Source: Stenotrophomonas sp. HITSZ_GD (lineage in GTDB: Bacteria; Pseudomonadota; Gammaproteobacteria; Xanthomonadales; Xanthomonadaceae). From it: a stretch of DNA of 41,307 nucleotides. The stretch is from positions 1 through 41,307 of the forward strand of contig NZ_JARQXB010000023.1 of assembly GCF_029543105.1 (NCBI RefSeq), read 5' to 3'. Position 1 is the stretch's first letter, and each line of letters opens with the position of its first letter. Shown one piece after another: positions 15,080 to 23,937 of the stretch. The position numbers and the translations under genes were made by a program. Under the pieces are notes generated by a model. The model did no database searches, was not told where the DNA came from, and saw only the letters and a list, made by a program, of their open reading frames with translations.

Positions 15080-18037
15080 CTACCAACTAGCCCGCAGCAC
15101 CAACGAATACCGCCGGTCGTTGACGAACCATCCGCGCGTGTACAACCGCGTATCCACCTCCCCATCCGCGTAGGACGTCGGCCCCATCAGCACCTTGGTC
15201 GTCGAATCGGTGAGGTTGTTGGCCTGGATGCCCAACTGCCAGTGGTCGTCGAAGCGATAGAACGCAGAGCCGTCGAGCTGGCCGTAGTCGTCCGCCCAGG
15301 TCGGCAGATGCGTGGCCGCATCGCTCGTCGTCAGCAGGTAGCGCGAACGCCAGTTGTAGGCCAGCCGGATCGACCAGGGCCCCTTCTCGTAGATGCCCGC
15401 AACGTTGTAGCTGCGCCGCGACAAGCCCTCCAGCGGCAGCTTCACCCCCGTCACCGTCGTGTTGCTGTACGGATCGGTGGCCGTGTTCACCCCGCCCGAG
15501 CTGTCCACGAAGGTGAAGTTGCCGGTCACGCCAAAGCCGCTCAGCCAGCCCGGCAGCGAATCGAAGAACTGCGTGTAGCCCAGCTCGAAGCCCTGGATGC
15601 GGCCCTTGTCCATGTTGTACGGGCGCGTCACCAGCCAATCCTGGCCGCCGTAGGTTTCCGTGCGCGTCTGCGTGGAGAAATAGTTCTTCACGTCCTTGTA
15701 GAACAGCGTCGCATACAGCAGGTCGCTGTTGTCGAAGTACCACTCCAGCGCCGTGTCGAACTGGTTGGCCGTCATCGGCTTCAGGTCCGGGTTGCCGGCG
15801 GTGCCCGTCCACTCTGAGACCGTGCCATCGTCCTCGGTCGTCGCCGCCAGTTGCAGGTAGGCCTGCAGCTGCGTGAAATCCGGCCGCGCCATCGCGCGCG
15901 AGGCGGCGATGCGCCATTGCAGGTCCTCGCGCAGCTTGAAGCGCACGTTGAGGCTGGGCAGTACGTCGGTGTACTGGCCGCGCGAGTTGGCGCTGAAGTA
16001 TTGCCCGTGGTACAGCGCCTTCAGCGCGTCCGAGGCCGCCGTCGCCGACAGGTCCGGATAGAGGCCATAGCCATCGGCCTGGGTCTTGGTCTGCACGACG
16101 CGTACGCCGACGTTGCCGTCCACCGGAACGCCCAGCGCCTCGTCGTTGCCGAAGTACACCGCTGCATAGGCCGCCTCGGTGCGCTCGAACTGGCGGTTGG
16201 TGTCCTGCAGGTTGTATTGGTCCGGGGCCCAGCCCCACCCGCGCAGGTCGTAGAACTGCTGGAGCATCTGCGAGGTCGCCGTGTAGTGCCTGGGCAGCGA
16301 ATCGAGCGGGAACTGCAGGTTGCCCGGCAGGTTCACCTTGCCGCGGAAGAAATTCGGGAACGTGTACAGGTGCGCCGAGCCGTCCAGGTACGCATCCAGC
16401 GTGGCCAGGCCGCTCGCCGTCGTCGGGAGGGTGGCCCAGTTGTCGCTCAGCACGCCCCAGTTGTAGCCGGAATTCTTGTTGGTCTGCGTGCGGTCGGTGG
16501 CGCGCAGGCCGAAGCGCGCAAAGCGCAGCCAGCTGCTGTCCTGGAAGGTGTATTCCAGGTCCACGCGGGTGGACAACTGCCGGCCCCGATTCTGCGCCAG
16601 GTGGTCCATCGCCGCGGCCCAGAAATAGTTGGCCGGGTCGGCCGCGTAAGCGGGATCGTCGATCGCCACGCTCGGGTAGCGGCCGGAAAGGTCGTAGCGC
16701 AGGCCCGGCAGGTAGGTGGCGGTGAAGACGGTGAAGTCCAGGTTGTCGCTCTTGGACTGCACCAGCTGCATGTCGCCCTTCAGCACCAGGTTGTCGTTGA
16801 GGTAATGGCTGAAGCCGGCCGACAGATCCGAAGTCGTCGTCTTCTGCTGCGCATAGCGGTTGTCGGTGTTGAAGCGCACGCCATCGGTGGTGAGGTTGCC
16901 GCGCCAGGAACTGGACACCGGCGAGCCACTGACGAACACGCCGCGGTCGTCGTACTCGAACGTGGTGCCGGCCGCCGGTACGATGGCATCGCTGGTGTCG
17001 TTGAAGAACGCGGCGCGCTCCTGCCAGTTCATGTCGTACTTCGAACGCAGGTATTGCACGTAGACCTCGGTGGCATCGCTCGGGCGCCACTGGAACGCCG
17101 CGCCCACGCCGTCGCGCTTGCGGTTGAAATCCAGCTCGCGCCAGTTGATGCCGCCGGGCACGTAGACCTGGTCGAAATCGGTGCCGGCGCGCACCGCGTC
17201 ATCGGTGCGGCGCACGAATGGCTCCACCTGGATGCCGTCCGAACGCGTGGCCAGTTCCGAATGCGCCACGTCCACCAGCAACCCCATCTCGCCGATGCCG
17301 GTCTGCCAGCGATTGGAGTACAGGAACGAGGCCGAGGGCTTGTATTCCTTGCTGAAGTCGCCGTAGTTGACGTCGGCGGTGCCGCCGATCAACGCGCCTT
17401 CCTGGTCGAACGGCTTGCGCGTGCGCAGGTTCACCGTGCCGCCCAGGCCGCCCTCGATGATCTCCGCCGACGGGTTCTTGTACACGTCCACGCCGGCCAT
17501 CAGCTCGGCTGGCACGTCCTCGAAGCTCAGCCCGCGCCCGCTGGCGGCGCTGAAGATATCGCGCCCGTTGAGTTCGCCGCGCACCTGGGTCAGGCCGCGG
17601 ATCATCACGCCCGAACCTTCGGCGGAGAAATGGTCCGGGTCGTTGCGCGCCATGAAATGGTCGATGGTCACGCCCGAGACGCGCTGCAACGTCTCGGTGA
17701 CGCTGCGGTCGGGCAGCGCGCCGATGTCCTCGGCGCTCACCGAATCGACGATCTGCTCCGAGTCGCGCTTGATCACCTGCGAGGCGATCAGGCTGGCTTT
17801 CACGCCGCGCACCTCCACCGTGTCCAGGTCCACCGCCTCGCGCTTGCCGCCCTGGCCGGTGGAAGTGCGGGGCTTGGCGTTGTCGGCCGCGGTGTCCTGC
17901 ACGCCGGCATCCTGCGCCCAGGCAGGCGCGGCCAGTTGCAGCGCGATGGCCGCGGCGAGCACGCCGCGCGAACAACGAACCAGGTGATTACGACGCACGC
18001 GCGGCCCTGCCGGCATACGGCTCAATACGATCGACAT
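15080..18037 (-). CDS. TonB-dependent receptor (second, paralogous)
   Basis: A 985-residue receptor of the same Xanthomonas carbohydrate class as its neighbour. The signal peptide ends near AWAQ-DAG, followed by LDTVEVRGV, a plug domain (VSAEDIGALPDRSVTETLQRVSG; KNPSAEIIEGGLGGTVNLRT) and a C-terminal barrel ending NDRRYSLVLRASW. Shared landmarks with the receptor at 11479-14220 show the two are paralogues, but they differ in length and loops and probably prefer different oligosaccharides. ATG 18037 has GGGAGG upstream, and the sequence CTCCCAGGACG just outside it is shared with the other receptor. It has its own promoter region and terminator, so it is a separate transcription unit. Ligand unproven; xyloglucan fragments are the best guess. 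Confidence 0.92.
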   Translation of the reverse strand: MSIVLSRMPAGPRVRRNHLVRCSRGVLAAAIALQLAAPAWAQDAGVQDTAADNAKPRTSTGQGGKREAVDLDTVEVRGVKASLIASQVIKRDSEQIVDSVSAEDIGALPDRSVTETLQRVSGVTIDHFMARNDPDHFSAEGSGVMIRGLTQVRGELNGRDIFSAASGRGLSFEDVPAELMAGVDVYKNPSAEIIEGGLGGTVNLRTRKPFDQEGALIGGTADVNYGDFSKEYKPSASFLYSNRWQTGIGEMGLLVDVAHSELATRSDGIQVEPFVRRTDDAVRAGTDFDQVYVPGGINWRELDFNRKRDGVGAAFQWRPSDATEVYVQYLRSKYDMNWQERAAFFNDTSDAIVPAAGTTFEYDDRGVFVSGSPVSSSWRGNLTTDGVRFNTDNRYAQQKTTTSDLSAGFSHYLNDNLVLKGDMQLVQSKSDNLDFTVFTATYLPGLRYDLSGRYPSVAIDDPAYAADPANYFWAAAMDHLAQNRGRQLSTRVDLEYTFQDSSWLRFARFGLRATDRTQTNKNSGYNWGVLSDNWATLPTTASGLATLDAYLDGSAHLYTFPNFFRGKVNLPGNLQFPLDSLPRHYTATSQMLQQFYDLRGWGWAPDQYNLQDTNRQFERTEAAYAAVYFGNDEALGVPVDGNVGVRVVQTKTQADGYGLYPDLSATAASDALKALYHGQYFSANSRGQYTDVLPSLNVRFKLREDLQWRIAASRAMARPDFTQLQAYLQLAATTEDDGTVSEWTGTAGNPDLKPMTANQFDTALEWYFDNSDLLYATLFYKDVKNYFSTQTRTETYGGQDWLVTRPYNMDKGRIQGFELGYTQFFDSLPGWLSGFGVTGNFTFVDSSGGVNTATDPYSNTTVTGVKLPLEGLSRRSYNVAGIYEKGPWSIRLAYNWRSRYLLTTSDAATHLPTWADDYGQLDGSAFYRFDDHWQLGIQANNLTDSTTKVLMGPTSYADGEVDTRLYTRGWFVNDRRYSLVLRASW

Positions 18038-18107
18038 CGCGGTTCCCTCCCAGGACGAACGATGAATGGCGTTGTGATGTGCGCGGAAGGCCGTCGCGCC
18101 GCCTCGC

Positions 18108-18132
18108 CATGCCGACGCGCTCGCGTGGCATG
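18108..18132 (-). other. Hairpin in receptor 5' leader
   Basis: CATGCC (18108-18113) pairs with GGCATG (18127-18132) and ACGC with GCGT inside, with one bulged base and a 4-nt loop. It lies 71-95 nt upstream of the receptor start, inside the presumed untranslated leader. It may affect mRNA stability; no known riboswitch is recognised. Confidence 0.3.
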
Positions 18133-18223
18133 CCCCCTGTGGCGGCGGATCGGTGTGCCCGACTTGGACGTCGCTTCGGCCGCCTTCCGCAGCCGACGTA
18201 TACGCAGGGCCACACGACGCGCA

Positions 18224-18239
18224 CCAATGAAAAAATTGG
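18224..18239 (-). promoter_or_regulatory. CCAAT-N6-ATTGG dyad, probable operator of receptor 15080-18037
   Basis: CCAATGAAAAAATTGG lies 187 bp upstream of the start codon, in the same relative place as the dyad of the other receptor (197 bp). On the gene strand both are preceded by CGCGC, with an AT-rich hexamer (here CATAGC) before that. The conserved site in two otherwise unrelated upstream regions suggests a shared regulator. Confidence 0.5.
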
Positions 18240-18299
18240 CGCGCGCTATGCCGTCCTGGAATGGCTGCGCGTCATGCGCGGGGGAAAACGGTTACCGGT

Positions 18300-19256
18300 T
18301 TACGCGCGCGTATCCGGGTAAAGGCGCCGCGCGGTGCTGCGCAATGCCTGCAGGATGCGGTCGGCGCCAGGCGGCAACACGTAGTCCCGGCGCAGGATGA
18401 TGCCGAACGACTCCATCCGCACGCCCAGCTCGATCGGCAGCACGGTCAGCAGCTTGGCCTGGATCAGCGGCGCCACCGAGTCCACCGGCAGCGCGGTGAG
18501 CAGGTCGCTGCCGCGCAGCAGGTTGGTGGTCACCGGCAGCGAGGCGGTCTCGATCACGTTCATCGGCGCCTGCACGCCGTGCTCCAGGAACATCGAATCC
18601 AGGCGCGAACGCAACACGCTGTCGGCCGGCGGCAGGACCCAGCCGTAGCGCACCAGGTCGGCATGCTGCAGCGTGCCGCGGTTGGCCAGCGGGTGGCCCG
18701 CCCGGGCGATGACCGAATGCGGCTCGTCGGCCAGCGGCTCGAAGTCCAGTTCGCCCGCGCCTTCCGGGCCCATGATGCGGCCGATCACGATGTCCAGCTG
18801 GCCGTCCAGCAGCTTGGCCACCAGGTGCCGGCTGTAATCCATCTCCACGCGGATCAGGATGTCGGGGAATTCGCGCTTCACCTCGGCAATGGCCTGCGGC
18901 ACCAGCGTGGTACCCGGGTTGACCACCGTGCCGATCGAGGCCTGGCCCATGCGCCCGCTGCGCAGCGCGGCGATCTCCTCCTGCGCGCGGCCGATCTCCG
19001 ACATCGCCGCGCGGGCCCGGCGCACCAGCACCTGGCCGTACCAGGTCGGCTCCACGCCGCGCGCATGGCGCTCGAACAGCTTGACCCCCAGCAGGTCCTC
19101 CATTTCCGCCAGCAGCTTGGAGGCCGCCGGCTGGGTCATGCTGGCCGCCTCGGCCGCGCGCAGTACCGAACGCTGTTCGTACAGGTGCAGCAGCAGGAGC
19201 AGTTGGCGGGTCTTGAGGCGCGATGCGTTGAACCAGGGGGTGCTGGGAGATGCCAT
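18300..19256 (-). CDS. LysR-family regulator, GbpR-like, of the galactose operon
   Basis: A 318-residue LysR-type regulator. The N-terminal winged helix-turn-helix spans about 15-75 (SVLRAAEAASMTQPAASKLL), followed by a periplasmic-binding-like effector domain (GTVVNPGTTLVPQAI; HLVAKLLDGQLDIVIGR). It is divergent from the D-galactose catabolic operon with 270 bp between the start codons, the usual layout for a LysR protein that controls its neighbour, and resembles the GbpR galactose-responsive group by domain wording and context. A dyad TATTC-N7-GAATA lies 26 bp upstream of its own start. It may also influence the receptor gene just downstream, but nothing in the sequence proves this. Effector unknown; galactose or galactonate is the likely candidate. 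Confidence 0.88.
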   Translation of the reverse strand: MASPSTPWFNASRLKTRQLLLLLHLYEQRSVLRAAEAASMTQPAASKLLAEMEDLLGVKLFERHARGVEPTWYGQVLVRRARAAMSEIGRAQEEIAALRSGRMGQASIGTVVNPGTTLVPQAIAEVKREFPDILIRVEMDYSRHLVAKLLDGQLDIVIGRIMGPEGAGELDFEPLADEPHSVIARAGHPLANRGTLQHADLVRYGWVLPPADSVLRSRLDSMFLEHGVQAPMNVIETASLPVTTNLLRGSDLLTALPVDSVAPLIQAKLLTVLPIELGVRMESFGIILRRDYVLPPGADRILQALRSTARRLYPDTRA

Positions 19257-19281
19257 GAAAGGATTCTTTATAGGACAGCCG

Positions 19282-19298
19282 TATTCGCCAGGGGAATA
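19282..19298. promoter_or_regulatory. LysR-type box (TATTC-N7-GAATA)
   Basis: A 17-bp dyad, TATTCGCCAGGGGAATA, containing the T-N11-A pattern of LysR-family sites, sits close to the regulator's start in the divergent region. It is the only clear dyad of this class between the two genes. It would suit autoregulation and activation of the divergent operon. Confidence 0.45.
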
Positions 19299-19467
19299 GA
19301 ATATGCCGAAAATTTCATTTGCCGCACATATCTCGCCCGCGCGAGGCTATCGGACGCTGAATCAGGAGACCCCCACCTCCGGATCGGCGGCCATAACAGG
19401 CGCGACCCACCCCTCCCCCACGCCGGGGTGGCAACGCGCCGACGCCAGGAAAGTCAGGAGGAACCAG

Positions 19468-19530
19468 ATGGGGATCCACCCCTTGCCGCGTCGCGGCCGT
19501 CACCCGGGCCCGCCGGAGGCTTGCGCATGA
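19468..19530 (+). CDS. Putative 20-residue leader peptide coupled to the galactose operon
   Basis: A short frame starting at ATG 19468 with a textbook AGGAGG (19456-19461) six bases upstream encodes MGIHPLPRRGRHPGPPEACA. Its TGA stop overlaps the ATG of the dehydrogenase gene (ATGA at 19527-19530). This is the same overlap style as the other genes of the operon. It is rich in Pro, Arg and His, with no similarity recognised. It may be a leader peptide whose translation controls the dehydrogenase, or simply a coupling device. Translation is not proven. Confidence 0.4.
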   Translation: MGIHPLPRRGRHPGPPEACA

Positions 19531-20279
19531 GCGCCGCCCGCCTGCAGGGCAAGTCCGTCATCGTCACCGGCGCCGCCAGCGGCATCGGCGCGGCCACCGC
19601 CCGGCTGTTCGCCGAGCATGGCGCGCAGGTGGCCGGCTTCGACCGCAATGCGCCGGCCCAGGCCGATGCGCGCGTGGCCTACCACCAGGTCGACATCACC
19701 GACGTGGCCGGCATCGAAGCGGCCGTTGCCGCGGTGCGCGAGCGCACCGGCCGCATCGACGCGCTGGTCAACAATGCCGGCGCCGACGTGTTCTCCGACC
19801 CGCTCGAACTGCCCGACAGCGAGTGGCAGCGCTGCCTGGACCTCAACCTCAAGGGGGCCTGGAACCTGTGCCGCGCCGTGCTGCCGGCGATGGTCGAGCA
19901 GCAGGCGGGCAGCATCGTCAACATCGCCTCGGTGCACGGCCACAAGATCATCCCGCATGCGTTTCCCTACCCGGTCGCCAAGCATGGGCTGATCGGCCTG
20001 ACGCGCGCGCTGGGCATCGAGTACGCCGCGCGCGGCATCCGCGTGAATTCCATTTCGCCGGGGCTGATCCTGGTGCCGCGCATCGAGGCCTGGTTCGCCA
20101 GCAGCCCCGACCCGGAGGCCAAGCGCCAGGAGCAGGCCAACCTGCTGCCGCCCAAGCGCATCGGCACGCCGGAGGAAGTGGCCTACACCGCCCTGTTCCT
20201 GGCCAGCGACGAAGCGCGCTTCATCAACGCCACCGACATCCTCGTCGATGGCGGCCGCTCCCAGCTCTATCACGAGTAA
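19527..20279 (+). CDS. SDR-family sugar dehydrogenase, probable D-galactose 1-dehydrogenase
   Basis: A 250-residue classical short-chain dehydrogenase. It shows the cofactor motif TGAASGIG (14-21), NNAG (82-85), catalytic Ser135, and Tyr148/Lys152 in YPVAK, and ends in the usual DGG motif. Asp39 after the third strand (GFDR) suggests NAD preference. The remaining genes of the operon process galactonate, so the missing first step, galactose to galactono-lactone, is assigned here. This is inference, since SDR substrate cannot be read from motifs; L-arabinose or L-fucose are alternatives. ATG 19527 has CGGAGG seven bases upstream and overlaps the stop of the leader ORF. The next gene begins 4 nt after its stop. 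Confidence 0.82.
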   Translation: MSAARLQGKSVIVTGAASGIGAATARLFAEHGAQVAGFDRNAPAQADARVAYHQVDITDVAGIEAAVAAVRERTGRIDALVNNAGADVFSDPLELPDSEWQRCLDLNLKGAWNLCRAVLPAMVEQQAGSIVNIASVHGHKIIPHAFPYPVAKHGLIGLTRALGIEYAARGIRVNSISPGLILVPRIEAWFASSPDPEAKRQEQANLLPPKRIGTPEEVAYTALFLASDEARFINATDILVDGGRSQLYHE

Positions 20280-20283
20280 GCCC

Positions 20284-20922
20284 ATGACCCCGCCGAACGT
20301 TCCGCACACCAGCCCGTTCAAGCTGCCGCTGGTCGCCATCCTGCGCGGCATCACGCCGGAAGAAACGCCGGCGCACGTGGGCGCGCTGATCGAGGCGGGT
20401 TTCGACGCCATCGAGATTCCGCTCAATTCGCCGCGCTGGGCCGAGAGCATCGCGCTGGCGCAGCGCCAGTTTGGCGAGCGCGCCTGGATCGGCGCCGGCA
20501 CCGTGCTGCGCAACGAAGACGTCGATACGCTGGCCGGCCTCGGCGCGCGCTTCATCGTCACGCCCAATACGCGGCCGTCGCTGATCCGCCATGCGGTCGA
20601 GCGCGGGCTGCTGGTGGTGGCCGGCTTTGCCACCGCCAGCGAGGCGTTCGACGCCATCGACGCCGGCGCCCAGATCCTCAAGCTGTTCCCCGCCGCCACC
20701 TACGGCAGCGGGCATGTCCGCGCACTGCGTTCGGTGTTGCCGCCGCACGTGCCGGTGTACGTCGTCGGCGGCGTCAGCCCGGCCAGCCTGGCCGGATTCC
20801 TCTCCCATGGCGCCGCCGGCGCCGGCATCGGTGGCGAGCTGTACCGCCCCGGGCAACCCCTCGACACCACCCAGACCCAGGCCGCCGCGTTCGTGCGTGC
20901 CTTCCAGGAAACCCAGGGATGA
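20284..20922 (+). CDS. dgoA: 2-dehydro-3-deoxy-6-phosphogalactonate aldolase
   Basis: A 212-residue class I aldolase that splits 2-keto-3-deoxy-6-phosphogalactonate into pyruvate and glyceraldehyde 3-phosphate, the last step of galactonate catabolism. The sequence follows E. coli DgoA closely: [26 protein letters not shown] (Glu44), IGAGTVL and the Schiff-base lysine Lys133 in ILKLFPAA, then VGGV and the phosphate-binding [12 protein letters not shown]. The DgoA-type IPLNSP motif separates it from Entner-Doudoroff KDPG aldolases. The start at 20284 is 4 nt after the dehydrogenase stop; its own stop overlaps the dgoD start (ATGA). Confidence 0.94.
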   Translation: MTPPNVPHTSPFKLPLVAILRGITPEETPAHVGALIEAGFDAIEIPLNSPRWAESIALAQRQFGERAWIGAGTVLRNEDVDTLAGLGARFIVTPNTRPSLIRHAVERGLLVVAGFATASEAFDAIDAGAQILKLFPAATYGSGHVRALRSVLPPHVPVYVVGGVSPASLAGFLSHGAAGAGIGGELYRPGQPLDTTQTQAAAFVRAFQETQG

Positions 20923-22067
20923 AGATCACCCGCCTCACCACCTACCACGCCGCGCCGCGCTGGCTGTTCCTCAAGGTCGAGACCGACGAGGGCATCACCG
21001 GCTGGGGCGAACCGGTCATCGAGGGCCGCGCGCGCAGCGTGGAGGCCGCCGTGCACGAGCTGGCCGGCTATGTGGTCGGCAAGGACCCGGCGCGCATCAA
21101 CGACCTGTGGCAGACGCTGTACCGCGCAGGCTTCTACCGTGGCGGCGCGATCCTGATGAGCGCCATCGCCGGTATCGACCAGGCCCTGTGGGACATCAAG
21201 GGCAAGGCGCTCGGCAAGCCGGTGTACGAGTTGCTCGGCGGCCTGGTGCGCGACACCATGAAGACCTACCGCTGGGTGGGCGGCGACCGGCCGGCGGACA
21301 TCATCGCGCAGATGCGCGGCTACCGCGAACTGGGCTTTGACACGTTCAAGTTCAACGGCACCGAGGAAATGAAGCTGATCGACAGCCCGCGCGCGGTCGA
21401 TGCGGCGGTGGCCAAGGTGGCCGAGATCCGCGCCGCGTTCGGCTACGAGATCGACTTCGGCATCGACTTCCACGGCCGCGTCGGCGCGCCGATGGCCAAG
21501 GTGCTGCTGCGCGAACTGGAGCCGTTCAAGCCGCTGTTCGTCGAGGAGCCGGTGCTGCCGGAACTGGCCGAATACTACCCGCGCCTGGCTGCGGCCAGCC
21601 CGATCCCGCTGGCGGCCGGCGAGCGCATGTACTCGCGCTTCGAGTTCAAGCACGTGCTGGCGGCCGGCGGGCTGTCGATGCTGCAGCCGGACCTCTCCCA
21701 CGCCGGCGGCATCACCGAGTGCGTGAAGATCGCCGCGATGGCCGAAGCCTACGACGTGGCGCTGGCGCCGCACTGCCCGCTCGGCCCGGTGGCGCTGGCG
21801 GCCTGCCTGCAGCTGGACTTCGTCGCACACAACGCCGTGTTGCAGGAGCAGAGCATCGGCATCCACTACAACGAAGGCGCCGACCTGCTCGACTACGTCG
21901 TCAACAAGGACGATTTCCGCTGCATCGGTGGCAGTATTGCCGCATTGCCCAAGCCCGGCCTGGGCGTGGAGATCGACGAGGAGATGCTTGTGCGCGCGAA
22001 CCAGAATCCGCCGGACTGGCGCAACCCGGTGTGGCGCCACGCCGACGGCAGCATCGCCGAATGGTGA
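20919..22067 (+). CDS. dgoD: D-galactonate dehydratase
   Basis: A 382-residue enolase-superfamily dehydratase, converting D-galactonate to 2-keto-3-deoxygalactonate. It is the same length as E. coli DgoD and strongly similar along its whole length ([38 protein letters not shown]). Metal ligands Asp183, Glu209 and Glu235 are present, with catalytic His185 and His285 at the E. coli positions ([23 protein letters not shown]). This near-identical layout fixes the operon's substrate as galactonate rather than fuconate or arabinonate. It overlaps dgoA by 4 bp and the lactonase gene by 7 bp. Confidence 0.96.
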   Translation: MKITRLTTYHAAPRWLFLKVETDEGITGWGEPVIEGRARSVEAAVHELAGYVVGKDPARINDLWQTLYRAGFYRGGAILMSAIAGIDQALWDIKGKALGKPVYELLGGLVRDTMKTYRWVGGDRPADIIAQMRGYRELGFDTFKFNGTEEMKLIDSPRAVDAAVAKVAEIRAAFGYEIDFGIDFHGRVGAPMAKVLLRELEPFKPLFVEEPVLPELAEYYPRLAAASPIPLAAGERMYSRFEFKHVLAAGGLSMLQPDLSHAGGITECVKIAAMAEAYDVALAPHCPLGPVALAACLQLDFVAHNAVLQEQSIGIHYNEGADLLDYVVNKDDFRCIGGSIAALPKPGLGVEIDEEMLVRANQNPPDWRNPVWRHADGSIAEW

Positions 22068-22969
22068 GCGCCGCCCCGCTGCAGGCCACGCTCGCGGTGG
22101 ACAGCCGCTGCGAGCACGGCGAAGGCGTGATCTGGGACGAACGCCGCCAGGCGCTGTTCTGGATCGACATCAGCCGCCGCCGGCTGTGGGCGCACGTGCC
22201 GGACAGCGGCGTGACCCGCGACTGGGCCCTGCCCGACCGTCCCGGTTGCCTGGGCCTGGTCGAAGACGGCCGCCTGCTGGTGGTGCTGGCCAAGTCCATT
22301 GGCGTGGTGACGCCGGACCTGGAAGCCGACGCGCTGCCGTTCACCCTGCTGGCCGAGGTGGAAACCGACCAGCCGCACACGCGCAGCAACGACGGCCGCG
22401 TGGACCGCGATGGCTGCCTCGTGTTCGGCACCATGGACGAGCACGAACACAAGGCCGCGCGCGGTAGCTTCTACCAGTACTCGCTGCGCCATGGCCTGCG
22501 CCGGCTGCCGCTGCCGGGCGTGTCGATCCCCAATTCGATCTGCTTCAGCCACGATGGCCGCACCATGTACTGGTGCGACTCGGTCAGCCCGCGCATCCTG
22601 TGCTGCGATTACGACGCCGCCACCGCGCAAGCCGCCAACGTGCGCGAGTTCGCGCGCCTGGACCGCACCGACGCCGAGCCCGACGGGTCGGGCATCGATG
22701 CCGAAGGCCTGCTGTGGAACGCGCAATGGCGCGCCTGGCGCGTGCAGCGCTACCGCGCCGATGGCACGCTGGAGCGCAGCGTGGCGGTGCCGGTGAAGAA
22801 CCCGACCTGCGTGGCCTTCGGCGGCCCCGCGCTGGACCAGCTCTACATCATCAGCTCGCGCCTGGACCACACCGAAGACGAACTGCGGAACACCCCGCAG
22901 GCCGGCGGCCTGTTCGTATGCGCGCCGGGCGTGGCTGGCTTGCCGGAAGGCCGCGTGGCCTCGGCATGA
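22061..22969 (+). CDS. SMP-30/gluconolactonase-family sugar lactonase, probable galactonolactonase
   Basis: A 302-residue six-bladed propeller of the SMP-30/regucalcin family that would open the galactonolactone made by the dehydrogenase. Metal-binding residues are seen as Glu21 in CEHGEGVIW, Asn158 in SIPNSICFS and Asp208 in [11 protein letters not shown], with Asn110 in RSNDGRVD. The frame is open well upstream, but ATG 22061 fits the family N-terminus and overlaps the dgoD stop; GTG 22064 is an alternative. Its stop overlaps dgoK (ATGA). Exact lactone specificity is inferred from the operon. Confidence 0.9.
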   Translation: MVSAAPLQATLAVDSRCEHGEGVIWDERRQALFWIDISRRRLWAHVPDSGVTRDWALPDRPGCLGLVEDGRLLVVLAKSIGVVTPDLEADALPFTLLAEVETDQPHTRSNDGRVDRDGCLVFGTMDEHEHKAARGSFYQYSLRHGLRRLPLPGVSIPNSICFSHDGRTMYWCDSVSPRILCCDYDAATAQAANVREFARLDRTDAEPDGSGIDAEGLLWNAQWRAWRVQRYRADGTLERSVAVPVKNPTCVAFGGPALDQLYIISSRLDHTEDELRNTPQAGGLFVCAPGVAGLPEGRVASA

Positions 22970-23853
22970 TCGCGGTCGACTGGGGAACCAGCAGCCTGCG
23001 CGCCTACCGGCTCGCGGAGGACGGCAGCATCCTGGAACAGCGCCGCGATCCGCGCGGCATCCTCGCCTGCGACGGGAGCTTTGCCGACGTGCTGGCCGAA
23101 CTGGTCGGCGAATGGCCGGGCGAGATCGTGCTGTGCGGCATGATCGGCAGCCGCAACGGCTGGATCGAACTGCCCTACCTGCCCTGCCCGGCCGATGCCG
23201 GCGCGCTGGCCGCGGCGATGCACGCGCACACCGATGCGCGGTTGCCCGGCCGCACGCTGTGGTTCGTGCCAGGCGTGGCGTGCCATGCCGGCGCCGGCGT
23301 GCCCGACGTGATGCGCGGCGAGGAAACCCAGTTGGTCGGCCTGGCGGCCGCGCTGGGCGGCGGCCGCCACCTGGTCTGCCTGCCGGGCACGCACAGCAAA
23401 TGGGCGTGGCTGGAAGACGGACGCATCGTCGAGTTCGCCACCGTGATGACCGGCGAGCTGTACGCGGTGCTGCGCCAGCACAGCCTGCTCGGCCGCCTGA
23501 TGACCGACGACGGCCACGCCTTCGACGAGGCGGCGTTCGCGCAAGGCGTGGCGCGCAGCGGCGAGGACGGCGGGCTGAGCCACCACCTGTTCGGCACCCG
23601 CACGCTGGCGCTGTTCGAGCGGCTGCCGGGCGACGCACTGGCCTCGTACCTGTCGGGCCTGCTGATCGGGCACGAAATCCGCCACCGCACGCCGGCGCCA
23701 CGCGACGTGCACCTGGTCGGCAGCGCGGGGTTGGGCGCGCGCTATGCGCACGCGCTGGCGCTGCTGGACATCGGCGCGCACGCGCACGGCGAGGACCTGG
23801 CCGCGCGCGGCCTGCATGCGATGGCGTCCGCGCGCGGCATCGCCCCGGCTTGA
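22966..23853 (+). CDS. dgoK: 2-dehydro-3-deoxygalactonokinase
   Basis: A 295-residue DgoK-family kinase phosphorylating 2-keto-3-deoxygalactonate at C6 before the aldolase step. Family landmarks: VDWGTSSLRAY at the N-terminus, GMIGSRNGW, RGEETQLVG, the strongly conserved LPGTHSKWAW, and GSAGLGARYA near the C-terminus. The start at 22966 overlaps the lactonase stop by 4 bp. It is the last gene of the operon. No sugar transporter accompanies the five genes, so uptake across the inner membrane must be encoded elsewhere. Confidence 0.94.
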   Translation: MIAVDWGTSSLRAYRLAEDGSILEQRRDPRGILACDGSFADVLAELVGEWPGEIVLCGMIGSRNGWIELPYLPCPADAGALAAAMHAHTDARLPGRTLWFVPGVACHAGAGVPDVMRGEETQLVGLAAALGGGRHLVCLPGTHSKWAWLEDGRIVEFATVMTGELYAVLRQHSLLGRLMTDDGHAFDEAAFAQGVARSGEDGGLSHHLFGTRTLALFERLPGDALASYLSGLLIGHEIRHRTPAPRDVHLVGSAGLGARYAHALALLDIGAHAHGEDLAARGLHAMASARGIAPA

Positions 23854-23937
23854 TCTCGCCGGGGCCGGCGGGGCGTGCCCTCACCCGTCCCCGGCCCGAC
23901 TGTTCTAGAATTGCGCGGCTTATCGCCGGATTCCAAC

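Noticed and set aside
15851-18400. Long plus-strand frame (849 codons) over the receptor gene
   Set aside because: Antisense to a clear TonB-dependent receptor; composition typical of a shadow frame.
19527-23853. Operon as an L-fucose pathway, given the adjacent fucosidase
   Set aside because: The dehydratase matches E. coli DgoD position for position, and the DgoA aldolase and DgoK kinase act on galactonate derivatives; a fuconate pathway would need different genes.
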